Assembly: GCA_018241445.1 (NCBI GenBank)
Contig: JAFEDT010000010.1
Span: 1-64,000 of the forward strand
Length of the DNA: 64,000 nucleotides
Direction: 5' to 3'
Source of the DNA: Pseudomonadota bacterium
GTDB taxonomy: Bacteria > Pseudomonadota > Gammaproteobacteria > Steroidobacterales > Steroidobacteraceae
Part shown: one piece after another, positions 36,452 to 45,787 of the stretch
Position numbering within the stretch: the stretch's first letter is position 1
How the letters are laid out: every line of letters begins with the position of its first letter
Made by a program: the position numbers and the translations under genes
Notes under the pieces: generated by a model
Told to the model about the DNA's origin: nothing
Seen by the model: the letters and a program-made list of their open reading frames with translations, nothing else
The model's database searches: none

Positions 36452-37659
36452 ACGAAACCCGGGACCCGGCCTGGCGGGCGCAGCACTTCGATCCCGCCCG
36501 GCCGCCGGCGGGATTCTACGCGGACCCCTATCCCATGTACGCCGCGCTGCGTGGCTTCGCGCCCGTGCATCGTTGTCCGGATGGCAGTTACTTTCTGACG
36601 CGCCATGCGGACCTGGACGCGGTGTACCGCGACCGCGCGCATTTCAGTTCCGACAAGAAGGTGGTGTTCGGCGCCAAGTTTGGTGTTGGGACGCCGCTGT
36701 ATGAACATCACACCACCAGCCTGGTGTTCAATGACCCCCCGTATCACACCCGCGTGCGCCGCCTGATTGTCGGGGCGCTCACTCCGCAGGCGCTCAAGGC
36801 GCTGGAGCCGGGCGTCGTCACGGTGGTTGACGGCCTGCTGGAACACCTGCGGGAGCTGCGCCACTTCGACCTGGTCAGCGACTTTGCCGCCGCCATCCCG
36901 GTGGAGGTCATCGGCAACCTGCTGGGTGTGCCGCGCGCGGAACGCGAACCGTTGCGGGACTGGTCGCTCGCCATCCTCGGGGCGCTGGAGAACCAGCTCG
37001 ATGAGACCGGGCGGGCGCGCGGCAACACGGCGGTGCGGGACTTCACCGCCTATCTCGAGACCCTCATCGAGCGTCGTCGCCGCGAGCCCGGTGACGAGCA
37101 CGACCTGTTGACCCGCCTGCTGGGTGAGCCGGAGCTGACCGCGACGGAGCTGCTGCAGAACTGCGTGTTCCTGCTCAACGCCGGCCATGAAACCACCACC
37201 AACCTGATCGCCAGCGGCCTGCAGCTGTTCCTGACTCACCCGCAGGCAGCGCAGCGGCTGCGCACTGAGCCGGGGCTGGCGGCGACCGCCGTGGAGGAGT
37301 GCCTGCGCCTGGAGAGTCCCAACCAGCTCGGTAACCGCCTGGTGGTCCAGCCGGTGTCGGTCGGCGGGGTCGACTTCGCCCCCGGGGACTACCTGACACT
37401 GTGTATCGGCGCCGCCAACCGGGACCCAGCGGAGTTCGCGCGGCCGGACGAGTTCGACATCGCGCGCAAGCCCAATCGCCACCTGGCCTTTGCAGCGGGC
37501 GCGCATGCCTGCGCCGGGATGGCGGTGGCACGCCTGGAGGGACAGATCGCCCTCACGCGGGCGCTGCAACGATTGCCGGGGCTGCGCCTGCGCGACGGGG
37601 CAGTGCGGGCGGCGCGTGCCCGCTTCCGCGGGTTCGTGTCGCTGCCGGCGGAGCTGTAG
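36448..37659 (+). CDS. Cytochrome P450 (bacterial soluble type)
   Basis: This is a 403-residue P450. It has the I-helix oxygen motif AGHETT, the ExxR motif ECLR, and the heme loop FAAGAHACAG with Cys355 as heme ligand. It is a class I bacterial type that needs a separate ferredoxin and reductase; none is adjacent. The substrate is unknown. The start is TTG 36448, overlapping the hydrolase stop. Confidence 0.93.
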   Translation: MNETRDPAWRAQHFDPARPPAGFYADPYPMYAALRGFAPVHRCPDGSYFLTRHADLDAVYRDRAHFSSDKKVVFGAKFGVGTPLYEHHTTSLVFNDPPYHTRVRRLIVGALTPQALKALEPGVVTVVDGLLEHLRELRHFDLVSDFAAAIPVEVIGNLLGVPRAEREPLRDWSLAILGALENQLDETGRARGNTAVRDFTAYLETLIERRRREPGDEHDLLTRLLGEPELTATELLQNCVFLLNAGHETTTNLIASGLQLFLTHPQAAQRLRTEPGLAATAVEECLRLESPNQLGNRLVVQPVSVGGVDFAPGDYLTLCIGAANRDPAEFARPDEFDIARKPNRHLAFAAGAHACAGMAVARLEGQIALTRALQRLPGLRLRDGAVRAARARFRGFVSLPAEL

Positions 37660-37768
37660 GACCCCGGGGGCGCAGGATTTCGCGGCACCCGTTGGCAAGG
37701 TGCCTGCTGCCGGCGGTGCGCGCTGCCGGTGGTAGACTCGGGACATCGGCAGCACAGCAGGGGTACCC

Positions 37769-38338
37769 ATGAACCGCGCGCGCATTCTGATCGCAACTGC
37801 AGCATTGCTGCTGGCCGGTGCAGCCTTCGCCGGCAGCTATCGCGACACCATCGCACTGTTCCGCAATGCCGGAGAAAGTGGCAGCTTCTTCAACACTGCT
37901 TATGGCTATGCGGTGTTTCCGACCATCGGTCAGGCCGGACTGGTCGTGGGCGGCGCGCACGGCAGCGGCCGCGTGTATCTGCACGGCAAGTATGTCGGCG
38001 ACACTTCCGTGACGCAGGTGAGTGTCGGCTTGCAGGCCGGCGGCAAGGCCTACAGCCAGATCATCTTTTTCCAGGACAAGCGCGCCTTCGAGGAATTCAC
38101 CCAGGGCAACTTCGAGTTCGGCGCCGGCGTCAGCGCGGTTGCCATCACCGCCGCGGCGGGCGCCTCGGTGGGGACCAGCGGCGCCAGCGCGGGCGCCAGT
38201 GGTGGCAAGAAGGACGCCGCTACGGTCGGGGGCTATTACAAGGGTGTGGCCGTGTTCACCATCGTGAAAGGCGGCGCGATGTACCAGGCAACGGTTGCGG
38301 GCCAGAAGTTCAAGTACACGTCCAGGGAAAACGAGTAG
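37769..38338 (+). CDS. SYLF/Ysc84-domain secreted protein
   Basis: This is a 189-residue protein with a signal peptide (about 1-21, ending AFA-GS) and a SYLF-type region (FFNTAYGYAVFPTIGQAGLVVGGAHGSG, then KAYSQIIFF and FEFGAGVSAVA). The domain binds lipids in eukaryotes. In bacteria these exported proteins are common but of unknown role. The Gly/Ala/Ser-rich stretch near 128-150 is low complexity. Confidence 0.82.
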   Translation: MNRARILIATAALLLAGAAFAGSYRDTIALFRNAGESGSFFNTAYGYAVFPTIGQAGLVVGGAHGSGRVYLHGKYVGDTSVTQVSVGLQAGGKAYSQIIFFQDKRAFEEFTQGNFEFGAGVSAVAITAAAGASVGTSGASAGASGGKKDAATVGGYYKGVAVFTIVKGGAMYQATVAGQKFKYTSRENE

Positions 38339-38372
38339 CGGCGCCGCGCCACCGCGTATAAGGCAGCAGGCA

Positions 38373-39680
38373 TCAGCCGGCGCGACCCGCAGTCGCCGCG
38401 AGCGGATGCCGGGCGTATACACCGTAGCCCAGGATCACCGCATAACAGGCTGCCGGTACGGCCAGTGCCGCGGCGAGCGAGGTCAGGTCGGCGACCCAGC
38501 CGGTGAGCGGTGGGATGACGGCGCCTCCCACGATGGCGGTGGCGATGACCCCGGACCCTTCGGGCGCGCGGCGCCCGAGCCCCTCGCAGGCCAGCGCGAA
38601 GATGGTGGGGAACATGATCGAGTTGCACAGGCCGACCGCCAGCAGCGACCACCCCGCCAGCGCCCCGTGCGAATGCGAGGAGACCGTCAGCAGGACGAGT
38701 GCGGCGGCAGCAACGAAGGCCAGGACCTTGCCGGGTGAGACCGCGCGCATGACGCCGGAACCGACGAAGCGTCCGATCAGTGCGCCGCCCCAGTAGAAGG
38801 GCAGGTGCTGACCCGCCTGACGTTCCCCAAGGTGCAGCACCGAGGGTTGCATCAGGTAGTTCACCAGCAGTGAACCGATGGCGACCTCCGCCCCCACATA
38901 CAGGAATATGCACAGCGCGCCGATTCCGAAACGCGGGCGAAGCAGCAGGTCGAAGGCGTGCAGGATGCCCGCGTGGCCGCGCATGTCCAGCCGCAGGCGG
39001 TGGCGGCGCGACCATACCAGCGCCGCCCCGACCGCGAGCGCGATGGCGAGGCCGAGATAGGTGCGGCCCACGACGTGGGCCTCGGCGATGCGATAGGCCT
39101 GCAGGGCTGCGCCGCTCAGGGTCTCCCGATCGACGGTAGCCAGCGATCCCAGGATCAGCAGCGAACCGAAGTACGGAAACACGGTCGTGCCGAGCGAATT
39201 GAACGCCTGGGCAAAGGTCAGGCGGCTGGAAGTCGTGGCCGGGTTGCCCAGCAGCGAGATGAGCGGGTTGGCCACGACCTGCACCAGCGTGATGCCGCTG
39301 GCCAGGACGAACAGCGCGCTCAGGAACAGCGCAAACCGGGCGGACGAGGAAGCCGGGATGAACAGCAGGCAGCCGGCCGTCATGGTCAGCAGGCCGTAGG
39401 CCGCCGCACGCAGGTAGCAGACCCGCCGCACCAGGGCGGCGCTGGGCAGGGACATGAAGAAATAGGCTGCGAAGAAGGCGGTCTGGACCAGCATCACCTC
39501 GGCGTAGTTGAGCGTGAACAGGTCTTTGAGCTTGGGGATGAGTACGTCGTTGAGGCTTGTGATGCCGCCAAACACGAAGAACAGTCCGAAGACGAACAGG
39601 CGCAGGCTGCGCGAGTCGTGGCCGTCGGCGATGGGCGCGGCCACGGGATTCGCGGGCGTGCCCTGGATGTCGGCGTGCAT
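38373..39680 (-). CDS. Major facilitator sugar transporter (FucP-like)
   Basis: This is a 435-residue MFS carrier with about 12 membrane helices. The opening (FVFGLFFVFGGITSLNDVLIPKLKDLF) and the Q-T-A-F-F-x-A-Y-F segment are typical of the FucP/GluP proton-sugar symporter group. Which sugar it carries is unknown. ATG 39680 with AAAGG upstream is preferred over the longer frame. It is divergent from the DsbD-like gene. Confidence 0.88.
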   Translation of the reverse strand: MHADIQGTPANPVAAPIADGHDSRSLRLFVFGLFFVFGGITSLNDVLIPKLKDLFTLNYAEVMLVQTAFFAAYFFMSLPSAALVRRVCYLRAAAYGLLTMTAGCLLFIPASSSARFALFLSALFVLASGITLVQVVANPLISLLGNPATTSSRLTFAQAFNSLGTTVFPYFGSLLILGSLATVDRETLSGAALQAYRIAEAHVVGRTYLGLAIALAVGAALVWSRRHRLRLDMRGHAGILHAFDLLLRPRFGIGALCIFLYVGAEVAIGSLLVNYLMQPSVLHLGERQAGQHLPFYWGGALIGRFVGSGVMRAVSPGKVLAFVAAAALVLLTVSSHSHGALAGWSLLAVGLCNSIMFPTIFALACEGLGRRAPEGSGVIATAIVGGAVIPPLTGWVADLTSLAAALAVPAACYAVILGYGVYARHPLAATAGRAG

Positions 39681-39771
39681 GAGGCCTTTCTGGTGCGTGA
39701 GGTGGGGCTTCCCGCGCCCCGAATGAGGGTACCATGCGTACACTCAACACGAGGATGGGGCAGCGTAGTTG

Positions 39772-39802
39772 TGTCAGCGACTGACAGACCCTGTTCGACA
39801 GG
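39772..39802. promoter_or_regulatory. Two palindromes in the DsbD-like leader
   Basis: TGTCAG-CGA-CTGACA (39772-39786) and CCTGT-TCG-ACAGG (39790-39802) lie side by side, each a perfect palindrome with a 3-bp centre, just before the ATG at 39810. They share CTGACA/ACAGG-type half-sites and could bind one regulator. This is inference from symmetry only. Confidence 0.35.
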
Positions 39803-39809
39803 TGCAGAT

Positions 39810-41909
39810 ATGAACCAGAGCATGCGCCGCCCGGTGCTGACACTGCTGCTGGCGCTGGCTGCGCTGGCGAGTCTGCCGGCCTTCGCGCAGCAGCCCGACA
39901 GCCCCAACATGCACGTGACACTCGTGCCGCAGACCGCGACACCGCGGCCGGGCACGACCATCACGCTGGCGGTGGTGATGCAGCCGCGTGCCGGCTGGCA
40001 CGGCTACTGGCGCACGCCGGGCGACACGGGCTTTCCCACGCGCCTCGCCTGGACGCTGCCCGACACCGTCACCGCCGGGGAGCCGGCGTATCCCGTGCCC
40101 GGCACCCTGGTCATCGGCGGGTTGATGAATCATGTTTATGAGCGGGAGTTCGCGCTGCTGGTGCCGCTGCGGATTGCCGCAGGTGTTGCGGACGGCACGC
40201 GCCTGCCCGTGCACCTGAAGACGGACTACCTCGTGTGTTCCACGGAGGTGTGCGTGCCGGAATCGGCCACGGCCGACGTGCTGCTCACCGCGGGTCAGGG
40301 GGTGCCGGATGCGTCCGCCGCGGCGCGATTCGACGCCTGGCGCCGCGCCATCCCGCGTGCCCTGTCACAGCCGGGCAGCTATGCGGTGAGCCAGGGTCAC
40401 CTGCGCCTGACACTGGACCTGCCGCCGGATGCGGTGCTGACGGATCCGCACTTGTTCGTCGACACGCCCGACGCGGTGACCTACGCGGCGCCCCAGACGT
40501 TCAGCCGGCAGGGCAGCCGGCTCCTGGTTGAGACCGCCGCCTCCGGCACACCCGCGCAGCTGCGCGGCGTGCTGCGCACGGGCCCCGATAGCGGCTACGA
40601 GTTCACGGCGAGCCCCGCGGCGGCGGGCGCTGCGCCTGCCCTCCCGACGCCAACAGCATCCGCTGCATCGGACGCGCGGCACGGGACGCTGTTCCTGACC
40701 CTGGCGGCGTTCGCGGGTGCGGTGCTGGGGGGGCTCATTCTCAACGTGATGCCCTGCGTGTTCCCGATCCTGAGCCTGAAGGCCCTGAGCCTCGCGCGCA
40801 GCGGTAGTGCGGATGAGGGTGCGCGCAGCGAAGCGCTGGCCTACACGGGGGGCGTGGTGCTGGTGTGCGCCGCGCTGGGCGCGCTGATTCTGACACTGCG
40901 GGCCACCGGGATGCAGGTGGGCTGGGCATTCCAGCTGCAGAACCCGGCGGTCATTTTCGCGCTCATCCTGCTGACGGCCGCCATCGGCTGGAACCTGGCC
41001 GGACTGTTCGAGCTGGGAATGGTGACCGCGGGCTCCGGTCTTGCGGCGCAGTCGGGCGCACGCGGAGCGTTCTGGACCGGGGCGCTGGCGGCCTTCGTCG
41101 CGACGCCCTGCACCGGGCCCTTCATGGCGGCCGCACTGGGTCTCGCGCTGGTGCTGCCAGCGGCGGCCGCACTGCTGGTGTTCATCGGCCTGGGCCTGGG
41201 CCTGGCCCTGCCGTTCCTGGCAATTGGCTTCGTACCGTCGCTGCGGCAGCGCCTGCCGCGGCCGGGCGCCTGGATGGGCACCTTCCGTCACATTCTCGCG
41301 GTGCCGATGTTCCTGACGACCCTGGGGCTGGCGTGGGTGCTGGGTCACCAAAGTGGTGCGGACGGGGTGATCGTCTCGATGGGCGCGCTGCTGGTCATGT
41401 CACTGGGCCTGTGGATCACGGGCCTGCGCCAGCAGGCCGCGAAGCCACACCCCTGGTGGCCGGCGGTGATTGCGACGCTGCTGGCGCTGGCAACGCTGGT
41501 GCTGTTGCCGCACGGCACCGGCACGGCGGCGCGTGCCAGCGAGACGGGGATGACCGGGAGTACGGCCGGCCGCGTGGAGCGCTTCGATCCGCAACGCCTG
41601 GCGGCACTGCGGGCGCAACATCGGCCGGTGTTCCTGTACCTGACGGCAGACTGGTGCCTGTCCTGCAAGGTCAACGAGAAGGTCGCCATCGAGCGCGAAG
41701 AGACCCAACAGGCCTTCGCCCGCGCCGGTGTGGTCACCATGGTGGGCGACTGGACAGACGGCAACGCCACCATAGGGGAGTTCCTGGAGTCGTTTCACCG
41801 GCCGGGAGTGCCGCTGTACCTGTGGTATCCGCCGGGCGGGGAGCCGCGCGTGCTGCCGCAGATTCTCACACCCGGCCTGCTGATCGACCTGGCGCAACAG
41901 GGTCGATGA
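39810..41909 (+). CDS. Thiol:disulfide interchange protein, DsbD/ScsB-like
   Basis: This is a 699-residue protein that moves electrons across the inner membrane. It has a signal peptide (about 1-27) and a periplasmic DsbD-alpha-like domain with C143 and C148 (CSTEVC). A membrane domain follows with paired cysteines C316 (NVMPCVFPI) and C434 (ATPCTGPF), and then a C-terminal thioredoxin domain with C616 and C619 (WCLSC). All cysteines of the electron path are present. Sequence and length fit the ScsB-type/DsbD-like group rather than classical DsbD. ATG 39810 is chosen; the longer upstream frame has no signal peptide. Confidence 0.9.
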   Translation: MNQSMRRPVLTLLLALAALASLPAFAQQPDSPNMHVTLVPQTATPRPGTTITLAVVMQPRAGWHGYWRTPGDTGFPTRLAWTLPDTVTAGEPAYPVPGTLVIGGLMNHVYEREFALLVPLRIAAGVADGTRLPVHLKTDYLVCSTEVCVPESATADVLLTAGQGVPDASAAARFDAWRRAIPRALSQPGSYAVSQGHLRLTLDLPPDAVLTDPHLFVDTPDAVTYAAPQTFSRQGSRLLVETAASGTPAQLRGVLRTGPDSGYEFTASPAAAGAAPALPTPTASAASDARHGTLFLTLAAFAGAVLGGLILNVMPCVFPILSLKALSLARSGSADEGARSEALAYTGGVVLVCAALGALILTLRATGMQVGWAFQLQNPAVIFALILLTAAIGWNLAGLFELGMVTAGSGLAAQSGARGAFWTGALAAFVATPCTGPFMAAALGLALVLPAAAALLVFIGLGLGLALPFLAIGFVPSLRQRLPRPGAWMGTFRHILAVPMFLTTLGLAWVLGHQSGADGVIVSMGALLVMSLGLWITGLRQQAAKPHPWWPAVIATLLALATLVLLPHGTGTAARASETGMTGSTAGRVERFDPQRLAALRAQHRPVFLYLTADWCLSCKVNEKVAIEREETQQAFARAGVVTMVGDWTDGNATIGEFLESFHRPGVPLYLWYPPGGEPRVLPQILTPGLLIDLAQQGR

Positions 41910-41942
41910 ATTGGCATCGGCCCCGGAGAGCCCGCGGGTATC

Positions 41943-42800
41943 TCAACCGGCGGGCTTAATGAACCTGAGCGTCATGCGGTCTGATTCGCCGATGGCGAGG
42001 TAGCGCTCGCGGTCCTTGTCGCCCAGGGTGAGTGTTGGCGGCAGCGTCCACACGCCCTGCGGGTAGTCCTTGGTGTCCTTCGGATTGTGATTGACCGGAG
42101 ACTCCGCATCGAAGCGGAAGCCCGCCGATGCAGCCAGCTTCTTCACGTACGCCTCGTCGACATATCCCCACTTGCGCATCTGCTCGAGGCTGGTACCCGG
42201 GCGGGCGCGGTGTTCCACCACGCCCAGTATTCCGCCGGGCTTGAGTGCCTTGAAGAAGGCTGCAAACTGCTCCGGCGCGTTGCCTGCCTCGAGCCAGTTG
42301 TGCACGTTGCGGAACGTCAGCACTACGTCGGCTGTGCCCGGCGGACAGATCTCGGTCTGCTGCGGCGGATGCAGTTCGGTGATGGTCACCTTGCCCAGGT
42401 GCGCAGGGTCTTCCGTCACCCGCTTGTGCAGGTAGGCCGCGTCGGCCTTCGCCTCGCGGTCCGCGTCCGGGACATCCGGCGAGGCGATGGCGGCATAGTA
42501 GTGGCCGTGGTCGCGCAGATACGGCGCCAGGATCTCTGTGTACCAGCCGCCTCCCGGCCAGATCTCCACCACGGTCTGGTCCGGCCGCAGGTGGAAGAAG
42601 TGCAGGGTCTGAAGCGGGTGGCGGTAGACGTCACGCTTCACGTAGGCGGGCGTGCGCGACGGGCTTGCGATTGCCGCGACAAGCGGATCCGCGTGGCCCT
42701 GCGCGGCAGCGAGGGTGGTGGTGATCGAGGCGCCCAGCAGCAGCAATGCTGCGCCGCCCGCCGGAGTAGTGAAGAACCTCAGCAGTTGGCGCTGTGACAT
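41943..42800 (-). CDS. Exported class I methyltransferase-like protein
   Basis: This is a 285-residue protein with an N-terminal hydrophobic signal segment (about 14-33, ending near LAAAQG). A Rossmann-type methyltransferase core follows, with VVEIWPGGGWYTE as motif I and a later TADVVLTFRNVHNW and LKPGGILGVVEHR. Such export-signal methyltransferases occur in proteobacteria but their substrate is unknown; SAM is not expected in the periplasm. ATG 42800 is used; the longer frame has no better start. Confidence 0.75.
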   Translation of the reverse strand: MSQRQLLRFFTTPAGGAALLLLGASITTTLAAAQGHADPLVAAIASPSRTPAYVKRDVYRHPLQTLHFFHLRPDQTVVEIWPGGGWYTEILAPYLRDHGHYYAAIASPDVPDADREAKADAAYLHKRVTEDPAHLGKVTITELHPPQQTEICPPGTADVVLTFRNVHNWLEAGNAPEQFAAFFKALKPGGILGVVEHRARPGTSLEQMRKWGYVDEAYVKKLAASAGFRFDAESPVNHNPKDTKDYPQGVWTLPPTLTLGDKDRERYLAIGESDRMTLRFIKPAG

Positions 42801-43003
42801 GGCAATTTCCCCGGTGGCTGGACGCAGAACCCGCGCAATTGTAGCGGGTCGGTGCGGGCAATATCTCATCCGGCCTGTTCATCAAAGCGGAAAATCCGCT
42901 GCGCCCGCGCGTGATCATGACGCAGTTTGCGTTTACGTTCTGAAGGGGCCGGCGGATACGCATCTGTTATCCTCAGGCGCACCGAAAACTTGGGGGGTTT
43001 GAT

Positions 43004-44695
43004 ATGCGAAGTGCGCTCCGCTGCGCGATCATCGTGCTGGCGGCGTTGACGGCCGGTATTGCGCAGGGCCGGTCGGCGACGCTGATTCTGATCAACGGCA
43101 AGGTCTGGACGGAGAACCCCGCACAGCCGCAGGCGCAGGCTGTCGCCATCGACGGCAATCACATCCTGGCGGTCGGCTCATCGGATGCCATGCGCAAACT
43201 TGCAGGACCGGACTGCAGGATCATCGACCTGGGCGGGCGCCGGGTGGTGCCGGGATTCAATGATTCCCACGTTCATTTCATCGATGGCGGCGACGCACTC
43301 GCCAGTGTGCAGCTGGGGGATGCCAACAGCGCCGCGGAGTTCCGTCGGCGTATCGGCAAATTCGCGAAGTCGCTGCCCAAGGGCGCGTGGATACGCAACG
43401 GCCTGTGGGACCATCAGCGCTGGACGCCGGCAGTCCTGCCGACCCACGAACTGATCGACCCTGTCACGCCGGACAACCCGGCATTCGTGTGGCGCCTGGA
43501 CGGGCACATGGCGCTCGCCAATGCCGCCGCGATGAAACTCGCCGGCCTCGACCGCAACACCCGGGATATCCCTGGCGGGGAAATCGTCCGTGACCGGGAC
43601 GGCAATCCGACCGGCATCCTCAAGGACGAAGCCACTTCGCTGGTGGAGCGCGTCATGCCGCCACTGTCGCAGGCGGAGCTCGATGCGGCGATGAAGGCCG
43701 CGATGCAGGAGGCGGCCCGCCACGGTGTGACCAGCGTACAGAACATGTGGGACTCCACCGCTGATCTATATTCGGCGGATAACTTCCGTGAATTCCAGAA
43801 GTTCGCACGCGACGGGCGGCTGACGGTCCGCATCTACCATGCCAACCCGCTGCGCGGCTGGAAGTTGCTCGCCGACACCGGGGTGCAGGCCGCCTTCGGC
43901 AATCCCGTTCTGCGCATGGGCAACCTCAAGAGCTTTGCCGACGGTGCACTGGGATCCGAGACTGCATGGATGGAAGCGCCCTACGCGGACCGGCCCGGCT
44001 ACAGTGGGCTGGCCAGTTCCGATCTCATGGATTCAGCGGGCATGTACGCCAGCATCCAGGGTGCCGACCGGGCGGGCCTGCAGATCTCCATCCATGCGAT
44101 CGGCGATCGCGCCATTCACACCGTGCTCGACCTGTTCGAGCGAGCCGAGCGCGAGAATGGTCCCGCGGACCGGCGGTTCCGGATCGAGCACGTGCAGCAC
44201 CTGCTGCCCGCTGACGCGGCGCGATTTGCGCCACTGGGCGTCATCGCGTCCATGCAGCCTTATCACGCCATCGACGACGGGCGCTGGGCCGAAAAGGAGC
44301 TCGGACCGGTTCGCATCCAGTCCAGTTACGCCTGGCGCCTGTTGCTCGATCACAAGGCGGTACTCGCTTTCGGCTCTGACTGGCCCGTTGCCCCTCTCGA
44401 TCCACTGATGGGGATCTACGCGGCCGTCACACGACGGACGCTCGATGGCAGGAATCCCAACGGCTGGGTGCCGCAGCAGCGGATCACGGTTGCGGAAGCG
44501 GTGCACGCCTATACGCTCGGGTCAGCGTTTGCCGAACACCAGGAACAGGTCAAGGGCTCCCTGGAACCCGGCAAGCTGGCCGACCTCGCAGTGCTGACTG
44601 ACGACATCTTCGACATGGCGCCCGAGAACCTCGACAAGGCACGGGTGTACATGACGGTGTTCGACGGTGGTGTGGTCTACCAGAAGGGATCGTAG
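43004..44695 (+). CDS. YtcJ-type amidohydrolase, exported
   Basis: This is a 563-residue metal-dependent hydrolase with a signal peptide (about 1-22). The amidohydrolase start [12 protein letters not shown] is followed by the metal motif NDSHVHF, a [10 protein letters not shown] segment, an HAIGDRA histidine motif, EHVQHL and SDWPVAP with the last metal-binding Asp. The YtcJ branch acts on amides or ring amides, and most members are uncharacterised. It is preceded by a GGGGGG ribosome-binding site. Confidence 0.88.
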   Translation: MRSALRCAIIVLAALTAGIAQGRSATLILINGKVWTENPAQPQAQAVAIDGNHILAVGSSDAMRKLAGPDCRIIDLGGRRVVPGFNDSHVHFIDGGDALASVQLGDANSAAEFRRRIGKFAKSLPKGAWIRNGLWDHQRWTPAVLPTHELIDPVTPDNPAFVWRLDGHMALANAAAMKLAGLDRNTRDIPGGEIVRDRDGNPTGILKDEATSLVERVMPPLSQAELDAAMKAAMQEAARHGVTSVQNMWDSTADLYSADNFREFQKFARDGRLTVRIYHANPLRGWKLLADTGVQAAFGNPVLRMGNLKSFADGALGSETAWMEAPYADRPGYSGLASSDLMDSAGMYASIQGADRAGLQISIHAIGDRAIHTVLDLFERAERENGPADRRFRIEHVQHLLPADAARFAPLGVIASMQPYHAIDDGRWAEKELGPVRIQSSYAWRLLLDHKAVLAFGSDWPVAPLDPLMGIYAAVTRRTLDGRNPNGWVPQQRITVAEAVHAYTLGSAFAEHQEQVKGSLEPGKLADLAVLTDDIFDMAPENLDKARVYMTVFDGGVVYQKGS

Positions 44696-44789
44696 CGGAT
44701 CCGTCAGGGACTGAAGAAAGTTCCCGCTGCGAGAGCGAAGAGTCGGTGCCGCGCAGTCTGCGGTCGTCCGTTGCCGCGGCATTAGCAGC

Positions 44790-44818
44790 TTGCGGCTGAG
44801 CGTCTGATGTAATACACT
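44790..44818 (+). promoter_or_regulatory. Promoter and possible operator of the toxin-antitoxin operon
   Basis: TTGCGG (44790-44795) and TACACT (44813-44818) are 17 bp apart. The palindrome TGTA-A-TACA (44808-44816) overlaps the -10 box and could be the RHH antitoxin operator. The expected transcription start (about 44825) lies 1-3 bp before the antitoxin ATG at 44827, so the mRNA may be leaderless. Confidence 0.5.
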
Positions 44819-44826
44819 TTTGGCAA

Positions 44827-45039
44827 ATGAGTCATACAATAACAGTCCGTCTGACAGATACTCTGGCCGACTGGCTCGAGGATACGTCGCGGCGCACGGG
44901 CAGGTCCCAGGGCGCTATTGTCCGGGAGCAGCTGCAACGCGCGCGAGGGGAGAAGAACCAGCGCCCGTTCATGCGTCTGGCCGGCTGTATCGAGGGTCCG
45001 CGAGATCTGTCCTCGCGTAAGGGCTTTTCCCGGGCATGA
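44827..45039 (+). CDS. vapB: Ribbon-helix-helix antitoxin (VapB-like)
   Basis: This is a 70-residue protein with a ribbon-helix-helix DNA-binding N-terminus (SHTITVRLTDTLADWLEDTS, then GAIVREQLQRAR) and a short toxin-binding tail. It is the antitoxin partner of the PIN-domain gene. The stop overlaps the toxin start by 4 bp (ATGA), fixing their ratio. RHH antitoxins usually repress their own operon. No ribosome-binding site is seen upstream. Confidence 0.85.
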   Translation: MSHTITVRLTDTLADWLEDTSRRTGRSQGAIVREQLQRARGEKNQRPFMRLAGCIEGPRDLSSRKGFSRA

Positions 45040-45443
45040 AGGGGATCGCCGATACAGGCCTGCTCGTCGGTTTCGCAAATCGGCGGGACCAGCATCACCA
45101 GTGGGCCGTGTCAATCGCCAAACAGGTGAGCGAACCACTGTTGACCTGCGAGGCAGTGTTGGCGGAGGCCGCCTTTCACCTTGGTAGTTGCTCAGTCGTC
45201 TTCGATATGGTGAGCGACGGCTTCGTCGATCTGGCGTTTGATTGTACGAAGCACTTGCTGCAACTGCAGGCGCTGGCCAAGCGGTACTCGGATCGAAGGC
45301 CTGACCTGGCTGATTTGTGCCTCATCCGCATGAGCGAGTTACATCCCCGGCTTCCCGTGATCACGGTCGATCGGGAAGACTTCAAGGTATACCGCCGGAA
45401 CAAACGGGAAGTCATTCCGCTCATCTGCCCCTCAAACGGTTAG
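45036..45443 (+). CDS. vapC: PIN-domain toxin (VapC-type ribonuclease)
   Basis: This is a 135-residue PIN-domain nuclease, expected to cut RNA (often tRNA or rRNA). Candidate metal-binding acidic residues are D6 (ADTG), E39 or E44, D90 or D93 (RRPDLADL) and D112 (ITVDRED), which matches the PIN pattern. It is intact and coupled to its antitoxin. It sits 212 bp from the 3' end of tRNA-Leu. Confidence 0.87.
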   Translation: MKGIADTGLLVGFANRRDQHHQWAVSIAKQVSEPLLTCEAVLAEAAFHLGSCSVVFDMVSDGFVDLAFDCTKHLLQLQALAKRYSDRRPDLADLCLIRMSELHPRLPVITVDREDFKVYRRNKREVIPLICPSNG

Positions 45444-45655
45444 CGGGCGGCTTGAGTCACGGCAGTTTTCGCCCGGATGCCACGGGCGCTGTGCGCGGTG
45501 TCCTTTAAAAGGGCGCGTACAGGCCCCAAAATGCCAACTAGGATATCGGCGCGAAAAGATTAACAATCCCGCCGCGAGCGGCCTTTCAATGGCCGCCCCT
45601 CATCCTGAAGTCACTTTTATTATTGGATCTAATCTATTGAATTATAATGTGTTAT

Positions 45656-45740
<85 letters not shown>

Positions 45741-45758
45741 AGGCGAGGAAGGCCGCGC

Positions 45759-45787
45759 AATGTACGCAGGGGTAGGGAGGCTGTCAA
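45759..45787 (-). promoter_or_regulatory. Sigma70-type promoter of tRNA-Leu, abutting the rnr start
   Basis: On the minus strand a perfect TTGACA (45787-45782) and TACATT (45764-45759) are 17 bp apart, about 20 nt from the tRNA 5' end after the start site. The -35 box ends directly beside the rnr TTG start (45788). The rnr ribosome-binding site GGGAGG lies inside this promoter. Confidence 0.75.

Noticed and set aside
38958..39809. Upstream extension of the DsbD-like frame
   Set aside because: It is antisense to the MFS transporter and would bury the signal peptide inside the protein.
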